A DNA stretch of 64,000 nt from Pseudomonas sp. ATCC PTA-122608. Lineage in GTDB: Bacteria; Pseudomonadota; Gammaproteobacteria; Pseudomonadales; Pseudomonadaceae. The notes beneath the pieces are model-generated. The model was not told where the DNA came from and made no database searches. It was given only the letters and a program-made list of their open reading frames with translations. Each line of letters starts with the position of its first letter. The first letter of the stretch is position 1. Shown one piece after another: positions 41,837 to 51,458 of this stretch. Where the stretch lies: positions 10,847 to 74,846 of the forward strand of contig NZ_LPNO01000046.1 in the NCBI RefSeq assembly GCF_001952855.1, given 5' to 3'. The position numbers were made by a program, and so were the translations under genes.

Positions 41837-42496
41837 ATGACGTTCAAGGCGCCGGATAGTCTTGCCGAGCAAATCGCTCACCACCTCGCCGAACGTATCA
41901 TTCGCGGGGACCTCAAGCCTGGGGAGCGGATCCAGGAGCAGAAGGTCACACTGGCGCTTAATGTCAGCCGTGGTTCCGTGCGCGAAGCCTTGCTGATCCT
42001 TGAGCGTCGGCACCTGATCGCGATCCTGCCGCGCCGTGGCGCCCATGTCACCGAGCTGACTGCCCACAAGGTGCAGAGCCTGTGCACGCTGATGGGCGAG
42101 CTGTATATCTTGCTGGGCAACGCCGTCGCCGCCGGTTGGCAGACCCAGGCCGACATGGCGCCGTTCGTGCAGATCCAGCAGCGCCTGGTCGCCAGCTTCG
42201 AACGTCAGGACATTCGTGCCTTCGTCGAGGAAAGCTTCAATGTGATGCGCGCTGCGTATCCGTTCGCCAACAACCCGTATTTGCAGGAAACCGTCGAGAA
42301 CCTGCAGCCGGCGATGAACCGCGCCTATTACCTGGCGCTGGATCAACGCAAGGCGTCCATGAGCGAGTACCTGGTGCTGTTCGAGCAATTGCTCGCCGCC
42401 GTGCTGGCCCGTGACCTGCCACAGATTCGCGAAGTACTCTCGGCCTACGGCGAGCGCAGTTGCTCGCTGGTCATTGCTGCGTTGGCGGAAGCCTAA
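41837..42496 (+). CDS. GntR family transcriptional regulator, probable regulator of xanthine catabolism
   Basis: A 219-residue FCD-type GntR protein. The winged helix occupies residues ~8-70 (LNVSRGSVREALLILERRHL) and the helical effector domain residues ~80-210. It is divergent from xdhA, and the intergenic operators fit self- and xdh regulation. The stop is two bases before the GTG start of smc, so the essential smc gene may be partly co-transcribed with this regulator. The inducer (xanthine or urate) is inferred. Confidence 0.88.
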   Translation: MTFKAPDSLAEQIAHHLAERIIRGDLKPGERIQEQKVTLALNVSRGSVREALLILERRHLIAILPRRGAHVTELTAHKVQSLCTLMGELYILLGNAVAAGWQTQADMAPFVQIQQRLVASFERQDIRAFVEESFNVMRAAYPFANNPYLQETVENLQPAMNRAYYLALDQRKASMSEYLVLFEQLLAAVLARDLPQIREVLSAYGERSCSLVIAALAEA

Positions 42497-42498
42497 GC

Positions 42499-45400
42499 GT
42501 GCGGCTCAAGTGCATCAAACTGGCGGGGTTCAAATCCTTCGTCGACCCGACCACGGTGAACTTCCCCAGTAACATGGCGGCGGTGGTCGGGCCCAATGGC
42601 TGCGGCAAGTCGAACATCATCGACGCCGTACGCTGGGTGATGGGCGAGAGCTCCGCGAAAAACCTGCGTGGCGAGTCGATGACCGACGTCATCTTCAACG
42701 GCTCCACCAGCCGCAAGCCGGTGAGCCAGGCCAGTATCGAGCTGGTGTTCGACAACTCCGACGGCACCCTGGTGGGCGAGTACGCGGCCTATGCGGAAAT
42801 TTCCATCCGCCGCAAAGTCACCCGCGACAGCCAGAACAGCTACTTCCTCAACGGCACCAAGTGCCGCCGCCGGGACATTACCGACATCTTCCTCGGCACC
42901 GGCCTGGGCCCGCGCAGCTACTCGATCATCGAGCAGGGCATGATCTCCAAGCTGATCGAAGCCAAGCCCGAAGACCTGCGTAACTTTATCGAGGAAGCGG
43001 CTGGCATCTCCAAGTACAAGGAACGCCGCCGCGAGACCGAAAACCGTATCCGTCGTACCCACGAAAACCTCGCCCGCCTGACTGACCTGCGTGACGAGCT
43101 GGAGCGCCAGTTGGAGCGGCTGCACCGTCAGGCCCAGGCGGCCGAGAAGTATCAGGAATACAAGGGCGAGGAGCGTCAGCTCAAGGCGCAACTGTCGGCC
43201 TTGCGCTGGCAGGCGTTGAACGACCAGGTGGGCCAGCGCGAAGCGATCATCGGCACCCAGGAAATCAGCTTCGAAGCCTTGGTGGCCGAGCAGCGCAATG
43301 CCGACGCCAGCATCGAGCGCCTGCGGGACGGCCACCATGACCTGTCCGAGCGCTTCAATCTGGTGCAGGGGCGCTTCTATTCGGTGGGCGGTGACATCGC
43401 CCGGGTCGAGCAGAGCATCCAGCACGGCCAGCAACGCTTGCGCCAGTTGCAGGACGACCTGAAGGAAGCCGAACGCGCGCGCCTGGAAACCGAATCGCAC
43501 CTGGGCCACGACCGCACTTTGCTGCTGACCCTCGGGGAGGAGCTGGACATGCTCACTCCCGAGCAGGAAGTCACCAGCGCTGCCGCCGAGGAAGCCGCTG
43601 CGGCCCTGGAAGAATCCGAAACCACCATGCACGCCTGGCAGGAGCAGTGGGACACCTTCAACCTGCAATCCGCCGAGCCGCGCCGCCAGGCTGAGGTGCA
43701 GCAGTCGCGCATCCAGCAACTGGAAACCAGCATGGAGCGCCTGGCCGAGCGTCAGCGGCGTTTGGTGGAAGAGCGCGTGTTGCTCGCGGCCGACCCGGAA
43801 GACGCGGCGATCCTCGAGCTGAGCGAGAAACTCGCCGAAAGCGAAATGACACTGGAAGAGCTGGAAGCCAGCGAAGAACAACAAGTGGAACGCCTGGAGC
43901 AATTGCGTCAGCAACTGCAACAGGCGACCCAGGCGCAGCAAACCGCTCAGGGCGATTTGCAGCGGCTTAACGGTCGATTGGCCTCCCTTGAAGCCTTGCA
44001 GCAAGCGGCGCTCGACCCGGGCACCGGCACAGCCGAATGGCTGCGCGAGCAACACCTGGCCGAGCGCCCGCGCCTGGCCGAAGGCTTGAAGGTCGAAGCC
44101 GGTTGGGAACTGGCGGTGGAAACCGTGCTTGGTGCCGACCTGCAAGCCGTGTTGGTGGATGATTTTGGCGGTTTCGACCTGGCGGGGTTTACCCAGGGCG
44201 ATCTGCGTTTGCTCAGCCCCGCAGCTGACGGCACGCGCGTGCGGGGCAGCTTGCTGGACAAGGTCGAGGCGGCGATTGATCTGTCGCCTTGGCTCGGCCA
44301 GGTCAAGCCGGTGGACAGCCTCGAGCAGGCCCTGGCCCAGCGCGGCCAATTGGCGGCCGGGCAAAGCCTGATCAGCCGTGACGGTTTTTGGGTCGGCCGG
44401 CACTTTTTGCGGGTGCGTCGCGCCAGCGAAGCGGAAAGCGGCGTTCTGGCCCGTGGCCAGGAAATCGTCAACCTGACCGCCGAGCGCGAAGAGCGCGAAG
44501 CCACACTCGAATCCCTGGAAAACCAGCTGCAAACCCTGCGCGCCACCCAGCGTCAGCAAGAGACCGGCCGCGAACACCTGCGCCGGCTGTTGCAGGACGA
44601 AGCGCGCCAGCAAGGCGAATTGAAAGCCCAGCTCTCGGCGAGCAAAGCCAAGGTCGAACAACTGACCTTGCGCCGCACCCGGCTCGATGAAGAAGTGGCC
44701 GAGATGGGCGAGCAGCGCGCCCTCGAACACGAACAAGTCGGCGAAGCGCGCCTGCAACTGCAGGACGCCCTCGACAGCATGGCCCTGGACACCGAGCAGC
44801 GCGAGTTGCTGCTGGCCCAGCGCGACAGCTTGCGCGAGCGCCTCGACCGGGTGCGTCAGGAAGCCCGCCAGCACAAGGACCACGCCCATCAACTGGCCGT
44901 GCGCCTCGGCTCCCTGCGGGCGCAACACGACTCCACGCGCCAGGCCCTCGAGCGCCTGGAAATGCAGTCCGAACGCCTGACCGAAAAGCGCGAGCAACTG
45001 AGCCTCAACCTGGAGGAGGGCGAGGCCCCGCTGGAAGAGCTGCGCCTGAAGCTCGAAGAGTTGCTCGACAAGCGCATGACCGTCGACGAAGAACTCAAGA
45101 CTGCACAAATCGCCCTGGAAGACGCCGACCGTGAACTGCGCGACGCCGAAAAGCGTCGGACCCAGGCCGAACAGCAATCGCAACTGATCCGTGGCCAGCT
45201 CGAACAACAGCGCATGGAATGGCAGGCCCTGACGGTTCGCCGCAAGACCCTGCAAGACCAGTTGCTGGAAGACGGCTACGACTTGCACGGCGTGCTCAAT
45301 ACCCTGACCGCCCAGGCCAACGAGAAAGAAGCCGAAGAAGAACTTGAGCGGATTGCTGCACGCATTCAACGACTCGGCGCGATCAACCTCGCGGCCATCG

Positions 45401-45987
45401 ACGAGTACCAGCAGCAGTCCGAGCGCAAACGTTATCTGGACGCGCAGAACGCCGACCTGGTGGAAGCGCTGGACACCCTGGAAAACGTGATCCGCAAGAT
45501 CGACAAGGAAACCCGTAATCGCTTCAAAGATACCTTTGATCAGATTAATGGCGGTTTACAGGCGTTATTCCCGAAAGTTTTCGGTGGTGGCAGCGCTTAC
45601 TTGGAACTGACGGGCGAAGATCTACTCGATACAGGGGTAACGATCATGGCGCGGCCTCCGGGCAAGAAGAACAGCACCATCCATTTGTTGTCCGGTGGCG
45701 AGAAGGCACTGACCGCATTGGCCCTGGTATTTGCGATCTTCAAGTTGAACCCGGCACCGTTCTGCATGCTCGACGAAGTTGACGCCCCGCTGGATGACGC
45801 TAACGTTGGACGGTATGCGCGACTGGTTAAAGAGATGTCCCAGACCGTGCAGTTCATCTATATCACCCACAACAAGATCGCCATGGAAATGGCCGATCAG
45901 TTGATGGGCGTGACGATGCACGAGCCGGGCTGTTCGCGATTGGTGGCGGTGGATGTCGAAGAGGCGATGGCGCTGGTGGAATCCTGA
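42499..45987 (+). CDS. smc: Chromosome segregation protein SMC
   Basis: A 1162-residue condensin ATPase. The N-terminal head has Walker A GPNGCGKSNI (about residues 31-40). Two long coiled coils (about 170-490 and 670-1000) flank a hinge near residues 500-660. The C-terminal head has the ABC signature LLSGGEKALTALAL and Walker B FCMLDEVDAPLDDAN. The start is GTG at 42499 (MRLKCIKLAGFKSF), giving the usual family length. It works with ScpA/ScpB, not encoded here, to compact and separate the chromosome. Confidence 0.96.
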   Translation: MRLKCIKLAGFKSFVDPTTVNFPSNMAAVVGPNGCGKSNIIDAVRWVMGESSAKNLRGESMTDVIFNGSTSRKPVSQASIELVFDNSDGTLVGEYAAYAEISIRRKVTRDSQNSYFLNGTKCRRRDITDIFLGTGLGPRSYSIIEQGMISKLIEAKPEDLRNFIEEAAGISKYKERRRETENRIRRTHENLARLTDLRDELERQLERLHRQAQAAEKYQEYKGEERQLKAQLSALRWQALNDQVGQREAIIGTQEISFEALVAEQRNADASIERLRDGHHDLSERFNLVQGRFYSVGGDIARVEQSIQHGQQRLRQLQDDLKEAERARLETESHLGHDRTLLLTLGEELDMLTPEQEVTSAAAEEAAAALEESETTMHAWQEQWDTFNLQSAEPRRQAEVQQSRIQQLETSMERLAERQRRLVEERVLLAADPEDAAILELSEKLAESEMTLEELEASEEQQVERLEQLRQQLQQATQAQQTAQGDLQRLNGRLASLEALQQAALDPGTGTAEWLREQHLAERPRLAEGLKVEAGWELAVETVLGADLQAVLVDDFGGFDLAGFTQGDLRLLSPAADGTRVRGSLLDKVEAAIDLSPWLGQVKPVDSLEQALAQRGQLAAGQSLISRDGFWVGRHFLRVRRASEAESGVLARGQEIVNLTAEREEREATLESLENQLQTLRATQRQQETGREHLRRLLQDEARQQGELKAQLSASKAKVEQLTLRRTRLDEEVAEMGEQRALEHEQVGEARLQLQDALDSMALDTEQRELLLAQRDSLRERLDRVRQEARQHKDHAHQLAVRLGSLRAQHDSTRQALERLEMQSERLTEKREQLSLNLEEGEAPLEELRLKLEELLDKRMTVDEELKTAQIALEDADRELRDAEKRRTQAEQQSQLIRGQLEQQRMEWQALTVRRKTLQDQLLEDGYDLHGVLNTLTAQANEKEAEEELERIAARIQRLGAINLAAIDEYQQQSERKRYLDAQNADLVEALDTLENVIRKIDKETRNRFKDTFDQINGGLQALFPKVFGGGSAYLELTGEDLLDTGVTIMARPPGKKNSTIHLLSGGEKALTALALVFAIFKLNPAPFCMLDEVDAPLDDANVGRYARLVKEMSQTVQFIYITHNKIAMEMADQLMGVTMHEPGCSRLVAVDVEEAMALVES

Positions 45988-46246
45988 GGCGCACTTCGTA
46001 GGAAGATTTCCAGCGCGATGTAGGGTGATTTACCGGTCTGGGAAAAGTGGCAAATGGACATATTTGTTCAAGGCATTTTGACAGACGGTGTAAAGTTATC
46101 TTTGGTCGTGCTAGTTTAATGTCAAATTTTCGTATGCGTGGGCAAAACGTCATTCAGAACATAGAGTTGGCGCCACGTTTTAAAGCGGTTTGCACGGTGC
46201 TAAACCCCTTATTTTTCAGCATTTTTTATTAGAGGCACGGGATTAC

Positions 46247-47098
46247 ATGGAAATCGGTCTGCGCGAGTGGCTGATCGTCATCGGCATTATTGTCATTGCC
46301 GGTATTCTTTTTGATGGCTGGCGTCGGATGCGCGGCGGCAAGGGCAAGTTGAAATTTCGCCTGGACCGCAACCTGTCCAATTTGCCGGACGACGACGGCA
46401 GCGCCGAGCTGCTGGGGCCTCCACGTGTCCTGGATAACCATAAAGAGCCGCAACTGGACGAGCACGACCTGCCGTCGATGAGCGCACCGGTGCGTGAAGC
46501 CCGCGAGCCCAAGCGCGGCAAGCGCAGCGCGGCCAGCGAGCCATCGCAGGGCGACCTGAACCTGGACCTGGAAGAAGGCCCGAGCTTCAGCAGCCGTGAT
46601 GATGACTTCCCGGATGAGTCCCCGACCAAGAGTGCCCATAAAGAATCCGTCAAGGATCAACCGGCTGCCGAAGAGGTGCTGGTGATCAGCGTGATCTGCC
46701 GCGACGCCGCCGGCTTCAAAGGCCCGGCCCTGCTGCAAAATATTCTGGAAAGCGGCCTGCGTTTCGGCGAGATGGATATTTTCCACCGCCACGAAAGCAT
46801 GGCCGGCAACGGTGAAGTCCTGTTCTCCATGGCCAACGCGGTCAAGCCGGGCATCTTCGATCTGGACGACATCGACCATTTCAGCACCCCGGCAGTGAGC
46901 TTCTTCCTTGGTTTGCCAGGCCCGCGTCACCCGAAACAGGCGTTCGACGTGATGGTGGCTGCAGCCCGCAAGCTGTCCCAGGAGCTCAACGGCGAACTCA
47001 AGGACGACCAACGCAGCGTCCTGACCGCCCAGACCATCGAGCACTACCGTCAGCGCATCGTCGAGTTCGAGCGTCGCGCCCTGACACAGAAGCGCTAA
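46247..47098 (+). CDS. zipA: Cell division protein ZipA
   Basis: A 283-residue protein that tethers FtsZ to the inner membrane. The N-terminal membrane helix (WLIVIGIIVIAGILF, residues ~8-22) is followed by a charged variable linker and a C-terminal FtsZ-binding domain from about residue 145 (VISVICRDAAGFKGPALLQN; AVKPGIFDLDDIDHFSTP). AGAGG precedes the ATG. The 259 bases after smc are lower in GC, with a TTGACA hexamer at 46078 but no good -10, so the promoter is not settled. Confidence 0.94.
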   Translation: MEIGLREWLIVIGIIVIAGILFDGWRRMRGGKGKLKFRLDRNLSNLPDDDGSAELLGPPRVLDNHKEPQLDEHDLPSMSAPVREAREPKRGKRSAASEPSQGDLNLDLEEGPSFSSRDDDFPDESPTKSAHKESVKDQPAAEEVLVISVICRDAAGFKGPALLQNILESGLRFGEMDIFHRHESMAGNGEVLFSMANAVKPGIFDLDDIDHFSTPAVSFFLGLPGPRHPKQAFDVMVAAARKLSQELNGELKDDQRSVLTAQTIEHYRQRIVEFERRALTQKR

Positions 47099-47144
47099 GG
47101 TCCAAGCTTACGCGTTGCCTGTAGAATCCATGCACTAACATATT

Positions 47145-47166
47145 GAGCAGCTTCGGCTGCTCTTTT
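47145..47166 (+). terminator. Terminator between zipA and ligA
   Basis: GAGCAGC-TTCG-GCTGCTC with four T; a UUCG tetraloop gives a very stable hairpin. It lies 20 bases before the ligA start, so ligA is either expressed by read-through or has a promoter overlapping this site. Confidence 0.85.
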
Positions 47167-47185
47167 GCTTTATGAGAGAACACCC

Positions 47186-49543
47186 ATGACCGCCGCCCAC
47201 ACCCGCATCCTCGAACTGCGCGCTGAACTGGATCAGCACAACTACCGTTACCACGTCCTCGACGAACCGAGCATCCCGGACGCCGAGTACGACCGGTTGT
47301 TCCACGAGCTCAAGGCCCTGGAAGCCGAGCACCCGGACCTGGTAACCCGTGATTCACCGACGCAGCGGGTCGGCAGTGCGGCGTTGTCGGCGTTCACTCA
47401 GGTGCGTCACGAAATCCCGATGCTCAGCCTGGGCAATGCCTTCGATGAAAGCACCATGCTTGAATTCGATCGCCGGGTCACCGAAGGCCTCGACCTGCCG
47501 GTGGGCGACCTGTTTGGCGGCGGCGCGGCGGTGGAATACAGCTGCGAGCCGAAGCTTGATGGCCTGGCGGTCAGCCTGCTGTATCAGGACGGTGAGCTGG
47601 TGCGCGGCGCCACGCGCGGCGACGGCACCACCGGCGAAGACATCAGCGTCAACGTGCGCACCGTGCGCAATATTCCTTTGAAGCTGCACGGCACCGGCTG
47701 GCCGGCGACCCTCGAAGTGCGCGGTGAAGTGTTCATGTCCAAGGCTGGCTTCGAGCGGCTGAACGCCACGCAACTGGAAGTTGGCGGCAAGACCTTCGCC
47801 AACCCGCGCAACGCGGCGGCGGGCAGCCTGCGACAGTTGGATTCGAAGATTACCGCCAGCCGCCCGCTGGAATTCTGCTGCTATGGCGTGACCACGGATA
47901 TCAGCGACACCCATATCGGCAACCTGCAACAGCTGAAGAAGTGGGGCATGCCCATCAGCCATGAGTTGAAACTGGCCAAGGGGATTCAGGATTGCCTCGA
48001 CTACTACCGCGATATCGGTGAGCGACGGAATGCCTTGCCCTATGAAATTGACGGGGTGGTGTTCAAGGTCAATAGCATTGCCTATCAACGGGAGCTGGGC
48101 TTCCGCGCCCGAGAACCACGTTGGGCGATTGCCCATAAATTCCCGGCGATGGAAGAACTGACCGAACTGCTGGACGTTGAATTCCAGGTGGGTCGTACCG
48201 GCGCTGTGACGCCCGTGGCACGCTTGAAACCGGTCAAGGTCGCGGGTGTGACCGTGTCCAACGCCACCTTGCACAACATGGACGAAGTGGCGCGCCTGGG
48301 CCTGATGATCGGCGACACCGTGATCATCCGCCGTGCCGGTGACGTGATCCCCCAGGTGGTGTCGGTGGTCACCGAGCGTCGCCCGGATAACGCCCGCGCG
48401 GTGCAAATCCCCGAGAGCTGCCCGGTGTGTGGTTCTCACGTTGAGCGCACGCAACTGGTCAAGCGCAGCAAGGGCAAGGAAACCGTCAGCGAAGGCGCGG
48501 TATACCGCTGCGTCGGGCGCCTGGCCTGTGGTGCGCAGCTCAAGCAGGCGATCATTCATTTCGTTTCGCGCCGCGCCATGGACATCGATGGCCTGGGGGA
48601 CAAGACCATCGAGCAACTGGTGGATGAGAAACTGATCGGCTCGCCGGCTGACCTCTACAAGCTCAAGTACGATCAGATCATCGACCTGGAAGGTTTCGCC
48701 GACGTCTCCAGCAAGAAGCTGATCACCGCCATCGAAAACAGCAAGACGCCGACCCTCGCACGGTTCATCTATGCCCTCGGCATTCCCGATGTAGGCGAGG
48801 AGACGGCCAAGGTGCTGGCACGCTCGCTGGCGTCCCTGGAGCGCGTGCAGCAGGCCTTGCCGGAAGTGCTGACGTACTTGCCGGACGTTGGCCTGGAAGT
48901 GGCCCACGAGATTCACAGCTTCTTTGAAGACAGTCATAACCAGGACGTGATCGGTGCCTTGATCTCCAAGGACGAGTGCGGGCTGGAATTGCAGGAGCAG
49001 GGCGACCTGAGCGCCGAGTTCGCGGCCAGCACCACGTTGGGCGGCTTGCTCGACAAGCTGCACGTACCGTCCGTAGGGCCGGGCGCCGCGCAGAAACTGG
49101 CCGACAAGTTTGGCTCCCTCGAAGGCGTGATCAAGGCCGACTGGCTCGACATGCGCCAGGCGTTGCCGGAGAAGCAGGCCAAGGCTGTCCGGGATTTCTT
49201 TGACATCGAAGAAAACGCCAATCGTGCGCTGGCCATCGAGCAACAGCTCAAGGACTTCGGCATGCACTGGCAGAGCGAGAAGAAGGTCGTCGAAGGTTTG
49301 CCCGAGGCGGGTCACACCTGGGTGCTTACCGGCTCCCTGGAACTGATGAGCCGGGATGTCGCGAAGGAAAAACTCGAAAGCCTTGGCGCCAAGGTGGCGG
49401 GTTCGGTGTCGGCGAAAACCCACTGCGTGGTGGCCGGGCCAGGTGCCGGGTCGAAGCTGGCGAAGGCCAGTGAGCTGGGCTTGAAAGTGCTGGATGAAGA
49501 GGCGTTTGTGGCGTTTTTGGCCAAGCACAACATCACGGCCTGA
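47186..49543 (+). CDS. ligA: NAD-dependent DNA ligase
   Basis: A 785-residue replicative ligase. The N-terminal NAD-binding Ia domain (YRYHVLDEPSIPDAEYD) is followed by the adenylated Lys123 in CEPKLDGLAV, a four-Cys zinc finger (CPVC ... CVGRLACG), helix-hairpin-helix repeats and a C-terminal BRCT domain (THCVVAGPGAGSKLAKA). The ATG at 47186 is the family start; the seven-codon extension upstream is unlikely. All catalytic elements are intact. Confidence 0.97.
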   Translation: MTAAHTRILELRAELDQHNYRYHVLDEPSIPDAEYDRLFHELKALEAEHPDLVTRDSPTQRVGSAALSAFTQVRHEIPMLSLGNAFDESTMLEFDRRVTEGLDLPVGDLFGGGAAVEYSCEPKLDGLAVSLLYQDGELVRGATRGDGTTGEDISVNVRTVRNIPLKLHGTGWPATLEVRGEVFMSKAGFERLNATQLEVGGKTFANPRNAAAGSLRQLDSKITASRPLEFCCYGVTTDISDTHIGNLQQLKKWGMPISHELKLAKGIQDCLDYYRDIGERRNALPYEIDGVVFKVNSIAYQRELGFRAREPRWAIAHKFPAMEELTELLDVEFQVGRTGAVTPVARLKPVKVAGVTVSNATLHNMDEVARLGLMIGDTVIIRRAGDVIPQVVSVVTERRPDNARAVQIPESCPVCGSHVERTQLVKRSKGKETVSEGAVYRCVGRLACGAQLKQAIIHFVSRRAMDIDGLGDKTIEQLVDEKLIGSPADLYKLKYDQIIDLEGFADVSSKKLITAIENSKTPTLARFIYALGIPDVGEETAKVLARSLASLERVQQALPEVLTYLPDVGLEVAHEIHSFFEDSHNQDVIGALISKDECGLELQEQGDLSAEFAASTTLGGLLDKLHVPSVGPGAAQKLADKFGSLEGVIKADWLDMRQALPEKQAKAVRDFFDIEENANRALAIEQQLKDFGMHWQSEKKVVEGLPEAGHTWVLTGSLELMSRDVAKEKLESLGAKVAGSVSAKTHCVVAGPGAGSKLAKASELGLKVLDEEAFVAFLAKHNITA

Positions 49544-49567
49544 TACTTTTTGTGATGAGCGGGCTTG

Positions 49568-49599
49568 TTGTGGCGAGGGGACAAGCCCCCTCGCCACAA
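49568..49599. repeat. REP-like hairpin after ligA
   Basis: TTGTGGCGAGGGG...CCCCCTCGCCACAA belongs to the second REP type of the window (GTGGCGAGGG...). It forms a strong hairpin 25 bases after ligA and may act as its terminator. Confidence 0.75.
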
Positions 49600-49679
49600 G
49601 TAATAGGCTGCCAATAAAAAACTGGAACGATCAGCTCGTAACCATGATCTAGTCTTGGGCAGCCCAGGGAGAGATCGCC

Positions 49680-50843
49680 ATGTACCGCTTCTTCGAACAA
49701 CTCAGTTCGCGCATTGCCGCACCGTTCATGGCCGAGACCTCGCGCAACAGCAAGGTTTGGCAGTGCCGTTGCGGGCAGTCCCTGTTCTTTCGCAACAGCC
49801 AGTGCCTGGCCTGTTCGGCGCTGCTGGGCTATCAGCCGGAGCAGAGTCGCCTGTCATCCCTGCAGCCCGGCCCGTATGCCGATACCTGGCTGCTGGACGC
49901 CGACCCTGAAGCGGGCGCATTTCGCCGCTGCGCCAACCTCGAGACGCCAGCCGCCTGCAATTGGCTGCTGCCCGCCGACAACGGCCAGACCTTGTGCGTG
50001 GCGTGCAGCCTGAACCGCACCATTCCCGACCTGTCGATCCCTGAAAACCCCGAACGCTGGCGCAAGGTCGAAACCGCCAAGCGCCGCCTCGTGGCGCAAC
50101 TCATCAGCCTGGGCTTGCAGGTGATTCCCAAGACGGCCGATGAAGACACGGGCCTTGCGTTCGATTTCGTCGGCATCGACCTGGAAGGCAACGCACCTAC
50201 CACCGGCCATGCCAACGGCCTGATCACCCTCGATATCAAAGAAGCCGACGACGCTCATCGCGAGCAGATCCGCGTACAGATGCGCGAGCCTTACCGCACC
50301 TTGCTCGGTCATTTCCGTCATGAGGTCGGCCATTACTACTGGGACCGCCTGATCGCCAACAGCCACTGGCTGGAGCCGTTCCGCAGCCTGTTCGGCGACG
50401 AGCGCGCCAGCTACGCCGACGCCCTCGAGCAGCACTATCAGAACGGCCCGCGCGCGGACTGGCAGCAAACCTGCGTCAGCGCCTACGCCACCATGCACCC
50501 GTGGGAAGACTGGGCGGAAACCTGGGCGCATTACCTGCACATGATGGACGCCGTCGACACCGCGCTGGGTTTCGGCATGAGTGCCCGGGAGATGGACCTG
50601 GACTATCAACCATTCCCCCTGAGCACCCTCTACGACCCTGAACATCCCGGTGGCACGGCGTTCTTGTCATTCGTCAACGCATGGATCGAACTGGCCGGCA
50701 TGCTCAACGAACTGTCCCGCAGCATGGGCCAGCCGGATTTCTATCCGTTCGTCCTGCCGCCGGCGGTGATTGCCAAGCTGCACTTCATTCACCTGGTGAT
50801 CCAGCAAGAGGGCGGCAGGGCAGATGAGGTCGTGCTTTTGTAG
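49680..50843 (+). CDS. Zinc-ribbon / putative zinc-metallopeptidase family protein
   Basis: A 387-residue cytoplasmic protein. The N-terminal part has paired Cys motifs (CRCG...CLAC; further CVAC near residue 112) suggesting zinc-ribbon folding. A metalloprotease-type HExxH lies near residue 220 (LGHFRHEVGHYYWDRL), with a downstream acidic/His segment (HPWEDWAETWAHYLHM) that could supply the third ligand. It matches a conserved Pseudomonas protein found after ligA. Proteolysis has not been shown for it to my knowledge. GGGAGAG precedes the ATG. Confidence 0.8.
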   Translation: MYRFFEQLSSRIAAPFMAETSRNSKVWQCRCGQSLFFRNSQCLACSALLGYQPEQSRLSSLQPGPYADTWLLDADPEAGAFRRCANLETPAACNWLLPADNGQTLCVACSLNRTIPDLSIPENPERWRKVETAKRRLVAQLISLGLQVIPKTADEDTGLAFDFVGIDLEGNAPTTGHANGLITLDIKEADDAHREQIRVQMREPYRTLLGHFRHEVGHYYWDRLIANSHWLEPFRSLFGDERASYADALEQHYQNGPRADWQQTCVSAYATMHPWEDWAETWAHYLHMMDAVDTALGFGMSAREMDLDYQPFPLSTLYDPEHPGGTAFLSFVNAWIELAGMLNELSRSMGQPDFYPFVLPPAVIAKLHFIHLVIQQEGGRADEVVLL

Positions 50844-50940
50844 GAGCAAGCTTGCTCGCGAAGGTCGTCAACGATAACGCGCCTGTCCTGAATGAACGCA
50901 GTGTCTTTGGGTTCTTCGCGGGCACACTCACTCCTGCAGG
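50839..50940. repeat. Degraded REPIN upstream of ffs
   Basis: TGTAGGAGCAAGCTTGCTCGCGAA at the left and a diverged inverted partner (TTCGCGGGCACACTCACTCCTGCA) at the right. It starts within the last codons of the metallopeptidase gene. Confidence 0.75.
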
Positions 50941-50982
50941 CAAGTACTTGAACCATCAGATATTTTAATCCCGCGCGAACGG

Positions 50983-51010
50983 TTGTAACTTCCGATGAGA
51001 TCGGTACAAT
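50983..51010 (+). promoter_or_regulatory. Promoter of the 4.5S RNA gene
   Basis: TTGTAA and TACAAT separated by 16 bases, about 45 bases upstream of the mature RNA. The position fits a sigma-70 promoter producing a short 5' precursor. Confidence 0.55.
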
Positions 51011-51054
51011 GGCGCGGCTTGCCGAGAGGCGAGCGTCGTTATGGTGATCCCATC

Positions 51055-51152
51055 GGTCCCCCCGCAACGATTACCCGTGAACCTGGTCAGAGCCGGAAGG
51101 CAGCAGCCACAGCGGGAACATTGTGTGCCGGGGTGTGGCTGGTGGGGTTGCC
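51055..51152 (+). ncRNA. ffs: 4.5S RNA of the signal recognition particle (small bacterial type)
   Basis: The conserved SRP domain IV is recognised by GGTCAG...GGAAGGCAGCAGCC, with the GGAA tetraloop and the asymmetric loop that binds Ffh. The flanking arms (CCCCCCGCAACG ... GGTGGGGTTGCC) pair to form the long hairpin. Outside, CGTTATGG (51037-51044) and CCATAACG (51154-51161) could extend the stem in the precursor. The ends are approximate. The RNA pairs with Ffh to direct membrane proteins. Confidence 0.95.
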
Positions 51153-51458
51153 TCCATAACGCCACCCTCCTTGATTCAAAAAAATACCTTTATGAAACCC
51201 TTCGCTGGCAATAGTCATCTGCGAAGCGATTTCTGCTGTTCGTCCTTCAGCTCAGTGCTCACAAGCCCGAAAGCAATCGTTACCGGCAAAAGACTGTGAG
51301 GGCTCTTTCACAACTTCAAGCTTCCACTCTGGACAACCCAAAACCACCTTGCTAGTTTGCGCCAGTCACATATTTCAAAATATGTCGACGGCACATGGAT
51401 GATATTAAAGTGATGGCGCTTTATTGCTCATTCACCCTAACTAACAAGGATGTCGGTC
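51153..51458. other. Low-GC interval between ffs and the muramidase gene
   Basis: About 300 bases, visibly more AT-rich than the surroundings, with a symmetric hairpin ACATATTT-CA-AAATATGT at 51368-51385. I found no gene. AAGGA at 51446-51450 is the ribosome site of the next gene. The composition suggests acquired DNA begins just past the 4.5S RNA gene. Confidence 0.5.

Noticed and set aside
42493..45369. 958-codon open frame antisense to smc
   Set aside because: Composition is Leu/Phe/Gln-rich antisense of coiled-coil codons; smc on the plus strand has all expected motifs.
46078..46106. Sigma-70 promoter for zipA
   Set aside because: TTGACA is perfect but no acceptable -10 hexamer lies 15-19 bases downstream.
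47354..49597. 747-codon open frame antisense to ligA
   Set aside because: No domain or start context; ligA accounts for the sequence.
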